The notes below the pieces were generated by a model. It saw nothing but the letters and a program-made list of their open reading frames with translations. It searched no databases and was not told the origin of the DNA. DNA of 9,390 nucleotides from Bacteroidales bacterium (GTDB lineage: Bacteria; Bacteroidota; Bacteroidia; Bacteroidales; WCHB1-69). Below are positions 7,101-9,390 of the stretch, piece after piece; position 1 is the stretch's first letter; each line of letters begins with the position of its first letter. The stretch covers positions 1-9,390 of the forward strand of contig DUOL01000243.1 in the NCBI GenBank assembly GCA_012838875.1, written 5' to 3'. A program made the translations under genes and the position numbers.

Positions 7101-8746
7101 GCCGTGAATTTGCGGTTTATACTAATGTTTCTTCCATTGATGTTGATTTTTTACAACCTTATCTGGCTTCTTTTAGCAATGTTGTTAAAGGAGATGCCGC
7201 AGCGGAACTTGCCTTCATCGCAAAACCGGATACTTTCTATTTTGACGGGAAAGTGATTGTTAAAGATGCAGAAATTGGAATAGCCCCGTTAAATACCGTT
7301 TATACGATTAAAAATCAAAAAATTGATTTTAATAAGAAAGGGATGCTCTTTTCTAATGTTGAGTTGAGGGATAAATATAACAATATCGGCTATTTGAAAG
7401 GTACGCTTCTTCACCAAAAATTCAAACAGTTTCAACTTGATTTATCCGTAGAAACCAAACGACTCTTAGCTTTAAACACTCCCAAGACACTGGATATGCC
7501 ATTTTACGGAGACGGTTTTGTAGAAGGTAAAATTAAAATCCAAGGAGATGAAAATAAACTTAAATTCGTTGGGACAGATTTGGTTACGTGTAAAGGTACA
7601 ACTTTTTATCTACCGCTCTATTTCAGTGAAAGCACTTCGGAATCCAATATTATTATTTTCAAATCTCCCTACGACCTACCTAAAAATGTTGCTAAAAAAG
7701 AAGATGCGGAAAAGGATATGGAGTTAGATTTTGATTTTCGTTTTATTATCACTCCCGATGCGCTAGTGGAAATTGAACTTGACCCTTCTATTGGGGGAAC
7801 ATTACAAGCGAGAGTAGAAGGTCCGTTACGCATGATTTATAATTCGGAGGCAGACCTCGAACTTACCGGAGATCTTACGATTCAGTCCGGTTCATTTCAT
7901 TTAACATTAAAAGATATTATTGATAAAATGTTGTCGCTCACGCCGGGAGGAACAATAAACTTCTTAGGTCCGATTGACTTAGCGACAATAAATCTAAAGG
8001 CAGTTTATAAGACGACAGCGTCTTTAAATGAGATTATCCCTCCGGATGCGGTGTCGGGTGGGGGCAGTTTACGGAGAACGCCCGTTAATACATTTGTGCA
8101 CTTAAAGGGAAATCTCTTTAATCCGGTGATAGATTTTTCATTTGAGTTGCCTAATAGTTCTAATGATATATCAACGCTATTTTATAGTGCTATAGATACA
8201 ACGGTTGTTGAAAATAGAACCCGACAATTTTTCTCGCTCTTAGTATTGGGAAAATTTGAATCTTCCGAACGGAATAGCTCAAATATGGTTACCTCTGCCG
8301 TAGAACATTCCGGCATGGAATTGCTTACGAACTCAATTAATAATTTTATTTCGCAAAATCTTAAATACGTGGACATCGGGTTGAAATATAGAAATGCAGA
8401 CGATACCCATGCCGAAGAGTATAGTATCTCGGCATCAACCTCTTTGTTGAACGATAGAATGATTATTGAAGGCAGTTTCGGCTATGCAAACGATAAAGGA
8501 AAACTGAACGATAACGGGAATAATTTTATCGGCGACTATAGTATGGAATATGCCTTGAATGAAGATAAAAATTGGCGTGTTAAGGTTTTTAATGTTACAA
8601 ATCAATATTCTTCATTAACCCAAACCTCTCCTTATGCGCAAGGCGTTGCCGTTATTTATAAAAAAGAGTTTAATAACAAAAAGGATTTTGTAAACAAATG
8701 GAAACGAAAGAAAAAAGAGAAAAAACGAAATAAAAATAATCAATAA
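4112..8746 (+). CDS. tamB: TamB-family inner-membrane-anchored periplasmic protein (AsmA-like)
   Basis: TamB-type proteins span the periplasm as a long beta-rich groove and are linked to phospholipid transport to the outer membrane and outer-membrane protein assembly. The predicted 1544-residue protein has a basic N-terminus (2-14), one membrane anchor (about 15-36), and a long region of alternating beta-strand pattern without further membrane segments. A TamB (DUF490) C-terminal domain covers roughly 1100-1515, with landmarks LDFDFRF (about 1204), PGGTINFLGP (about 1278) and TTASLNEIIP (about 1301). A very basic tail (1517-1544) ends it. E. coli TamB has about 1259 residues; longer forms are usual in Bacteroidota. 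No in-frame ATG occurs before about residue 83. I chose the TTG at 4112 because it places a Lys/Arg-rich stretch just before the anchor and avoids overlap with tsaD; the frame is open back to a TTG at 4028. It probably forms an operon with the permease 15 bp downstream. No TamA/TamL partner is in the window. Confidence 0.9.
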   Translation: MKRKSTKIIGKIGKIVLWCLAGFLILDLLLVAAFFIKPVQNAVVDAVTRSVSENWGSDIAIETLYLTPTLKLVINGFEIRDYRNNEMIRVNHAKGRIKNIKLAPLNIKFGVVEGSDAKVVVRRYEGDEKVNIAIWAEIFKKRPKKEFLLSISRLHLENAEFLYRNDDELVEIPQNEIDYAYFQLSNIMFDCLNFTVHNDDIAGKITHLALQQYSGFKILNATADFRINSKELLFNNSLVVTPYSHIFMDLAFQYNDWESYGDFVDSVVFHVNASPSTINTKDVAFFVPSLKGMDNSLILKGKVDGPVNDMRLQNFNLYYGNQTFLIGNFHLKSITEFSNAFFDLNIKKSNFDLAELATVALPQGGNLQIPSLLQRMHKTNVVGTFKGKLTQFDTDLKIKSTFGDANLVFSTDELNEAISFHGNLDILQMELGNLINQSPTLGKVSLQTQIEGNAALADNFNDFFKSVKANLHGSIPQFQFKEYIFKNFVFNGTYLDKLYNLNLVANDPNCKFDFDGRVDFTREIPNYQFTLSDFDILADNIASLLAPVDSLHAKGVDKLIYFLQQKSNSQLAVSSLRVNLSATNLDDLTGSIMLDTLRYQQDGEVLTTSALRFIALNVDDVKKYRLTSDILNASVSTTYSNSTVLDSLYYFACRYLPNLNDKCKEIVVLTDEAESNNEKQTDYFSAQIETYHTRKILSFFRKGTFIAPLTKLNFYMSSKHENDSIYFSSRYIRLNPTLKFHNIKIKAKEEKERQIFITSLLDSLVLVGEKSNLKFSNIDLAGNVKQNLAIYQLKWVNPEVVSNLPSNLDGSLYFKTLSDLTVSIFNTSEISLKQYKWHFNEDNKIHISDEEVAFENLALIADKSSIKLDGIFSKKRELPLKVDINKVDLAILNSFLDTEMFNFSGEISAEVNFLVEDGKKVLNGRALISDLEFNNSYFGNAFVLANLPTQQDIRFVGGLFLTDTLINSSDVNTYTFNSFEKEKGKIALINGGYNIPSREFAVYTNVSSIDVDFLQPYLASFSNVVKGDAAAELAFIAKPDTFYFDGKVIVKDAEIGIAPLNTVYTIKNQKIDFNKKGMLFSNVELRDKYNNIGYLKGTLLHQKFKQFQLDLSVETKRLLALNTPKTLDMPFYGDGFVEGKIKIQGDENKLKFVGTDLVTCKGTTFYLPLYFSESTSESNIIIFKSPYDLPKNVAKKEDAEKDMELDFDFRFIITPDALVEIELDPSIGGTLQARVEGPLRMIYNSEADLELTGDLTIQSGSFHLTLKDIIDKMLSLTPGGTINFLGPIDLATINLKAVYKTTASLNEIIPPDAVSGGGSLRRTPVNTFVHLKGNLFNPVIDFSFELPNSSNDISTLFYSAIDTTVVENRTRQFFSLLVLGKFESSERNSSNMVTSAVEHSGMELLTNSINNFISQNLKYVDIGLKYRNADDTHAEEYSISASTSLLNDRMIIEGSFGYANDKGKLNDNGNNFIGDYSMEYALNEDKNWRVKVFNVTNQYSSLTQTSPYAQGVAVIYKKEFNNKKDFVNKWKRKKKEKKRNKNNQ
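4120..4153 (-). promoter_or_regulatory. Candidate tsaD promoter inside the start of tamB
   Basis: On the - strand, TACTTTTG (plus-strand 4120-4127) matches TAnnTTTG exactly, and TTTG (plus-strand 4150-4153) lies 22 nt upstream of it, within the usual Bacteroidota spacing for a -33 element. The -7 box ends 20 nt before the tsaD ATG, so the leader would be about 15 nt. The same nine bases, TACTTTTGC, sit ahead of mutB. The whole element overlaps the first codons of the divergent tamB gene. Confidence 0.45.
4135..4155 (+). repeat. Short 9-bp tandem repeat encoding IGKIGKI
   Basis: The unit ATCGGCAAA occurs twice in tandem, with period 9 holding over 21 bases. In tamB it encodes an Ile-Gly-Lys repeat just before the membrane anchor, so copy-number change keeps the frame. 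On the other strand each copy supplies one TTTG, giving two possible -33 elements for the tsaD promoter at spacings of 13 and 22 nt; only the outer one fits. Confidence 0.7.
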
Positions 8747-8761
8747 CTTATCTTGTGAAAA

Positions 8762-9390
8762 ATGAATAATAATAATAGTCGAATTATTGCAATTTTGCTC
8801 TTTTTAGGGGCTATCATCTTCGCCGCTTGGATGTTTTTTGATATTGTGGTGTATATATTTATAGCATTTGTACTTACTATTCTCGGCACGCCGCTGGTAA
8901 ACCTTCTGATGAAAATTAAGTATAAGAAGTTTAAATTCCCTAAAACATTAGCGGTTCTCATCACAATGGGTGTCATGTTTTCATTGATATATCTCTTCGT
9001 ACGGTTTTTTGTTCCGTTGGTTTTTTCGGAAATCCAAAATGTTCTTGACATCGATCCGACCATGATAACTGATAAATTAACTAATAAGGTAGATGAATAT
9101 ACGGTAATAATGCAAGAAAGCGGATACCTGCTACAAGCCGAATATCTGGAGAAATTAGCTACAGATAACATAAAACAAATATTGGAATCGTTTAAAATCT
9201 CTTCTCTGTTCGGTAATGTTTTTAATTTTATAACGGCATTAGTTATCGGGTTGTTTTCGGTTCTATTTATGACCTTTTTTTCTCTTAAAGATAATCAAAT
9301 ATTTTTTAAACTTATTCAAAAAATTATTCCCACTGCCTATCGTGAGAATTTCGCTAATATTGTTCAAGCTACCAAAAAGCAATTAGCAAA
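8762..9390 (+). CDS. AI-2E family (PerM-like) membrane permease, 3'-truncated by the window edge
   Basis: Polytopic inner-membrane protein of the AI-2E exporter/PerM family (PF01594). Members have been linked to autoinducer-2 export or Na+/H+ antiport, but most substrates are unknown and I do not assign one. The ATG at 8762 opens a frame that runs off the right edge, with 209 codons visible of a usual 340-380. It starts MNNNNSR, then hydrophobic segments at about 8-26, 28-50 and 60-83, a soluble stretch at about 88-150 and another membrane segment at about 151-174. Next comes FFSLKD and a segment with IIPTAYRENF, the family pattern of a Lys-Asp pair followed by a Pro-containing amphipathic stretch. 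A GTG at 8756 hits a stop after four codons, supporting the ATG. No Shine-Dalgarno is visible. It lies 15 bp after tamB on the same strand with no terminator between them, so co-transcription is likely. Confidence 0.92.
   Translation, partial: MNNNNSRIIAILLFLGAIIFAAWMFFDIVVYIFIAFVLTILGTPLVNLLMKIKYKKFKFPKTLAVLITMGVMFSLIYLFVRFFVPLVFSEIQNVLDIDPTMITDKLTNKVDEYTVIMQESGYLLQAEYLEKLATDNIKQILESFKISSLFGNVFNFITALVIGLFSVLFMTFFSLKDNQIFFKLIQKIIPTAYRENFANIVQATKKQLA

Noticed and set aside
8182..8376. Minus-strand open frame of 64 codons inside tamB
   Set aside because: It lies antisense to the conserved TamB C-terminal domain and shows no recognisable domain.
8740..9171. Minus-strand open frame of 143 codons near the right edge
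   Set aside because: It is antisense to the AI-2E-family permease, whose hydrophobic pattern and family motifs are clear, and it also overlaps the tamB stop.
1..9390. CRISPR arrays, insertion sequences, tRNA or rRNA genes, defence islands, biosynthetic clusters
   Set aside because: I looked on both strands and saw no spaced direct repeats, terminal inverted repeats, transposase motifs, cloverleaf-like sequences or defence domains; five conserved genes cover nearly the whole window.

Overview
This AT-rich window looks like a chromosomal housekeeping region of a Bacteroidota bacterium, most likely Bacteroidales. Four things point there: the methylmalonyl-CoA mutase reads like Bacteroides/Porphyromonas enzymes along its whole length; a very long TamB-type protein lies divergent to tsaD, a pairing I recall from this phylum; Shine-Dalgarno sequences are lacking; and promoter elements resemble the Bacteroidota -7 consensus TAnnTTTG. 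I see no mobile elements, CRISPR arrays, tRNAs, rRNAs or signs of recent transfer.

Layout, left to right. (1) The 3' part of a 6-phosphofructokinase gene on the + strand, cut by the window edge and ending at 758. (2) A complete methylmalonyl-CoA mutase large subunit on the - strand (774-2918), convergent with pfkA across a 15-bp gap. (3) A complete tsaD on the - strand (3080-4099), 161 bp upstream of the mutase. (4) Divergent from tsaD, with start codons probably only 12 bp apart, a TamB-family protein of about 1544 residues (4112-8746, +). (5) Fifteen bases further, an AI-2E-family (PerM-like) membrane permease on the + strand (8762 onward), running off the right edge.

Functionally, the left side carries central metabolism: glycolytic fructose-6-phosphate phosphorylation, and the B12-dependent succinyl-CoA/methylmalonyl-CoA interconversion used in propionate formation or use. 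The middle gene makes the t6A37 tRNA modification. The right side is an envelope operon of an inner-membrane-anchored periplasmic bridge protein and a polytopic permease. These modules have no obvious shared pathway.

There is no intergenic stretch over 300 bases. The two largest gaps are 2919-3079, which holds a candidate mutase promoter, and the region around 4100-4155, where the tsaD promoter appears to lie inside the first codons of tamB. I do not see a clearly novel system. The points most worth checking are the TamB start (no in-frame ATG), the mixed ATP/PPi signature of the phosphofructokinase, and a mutase large subunit with no small-subunit gene beside it.
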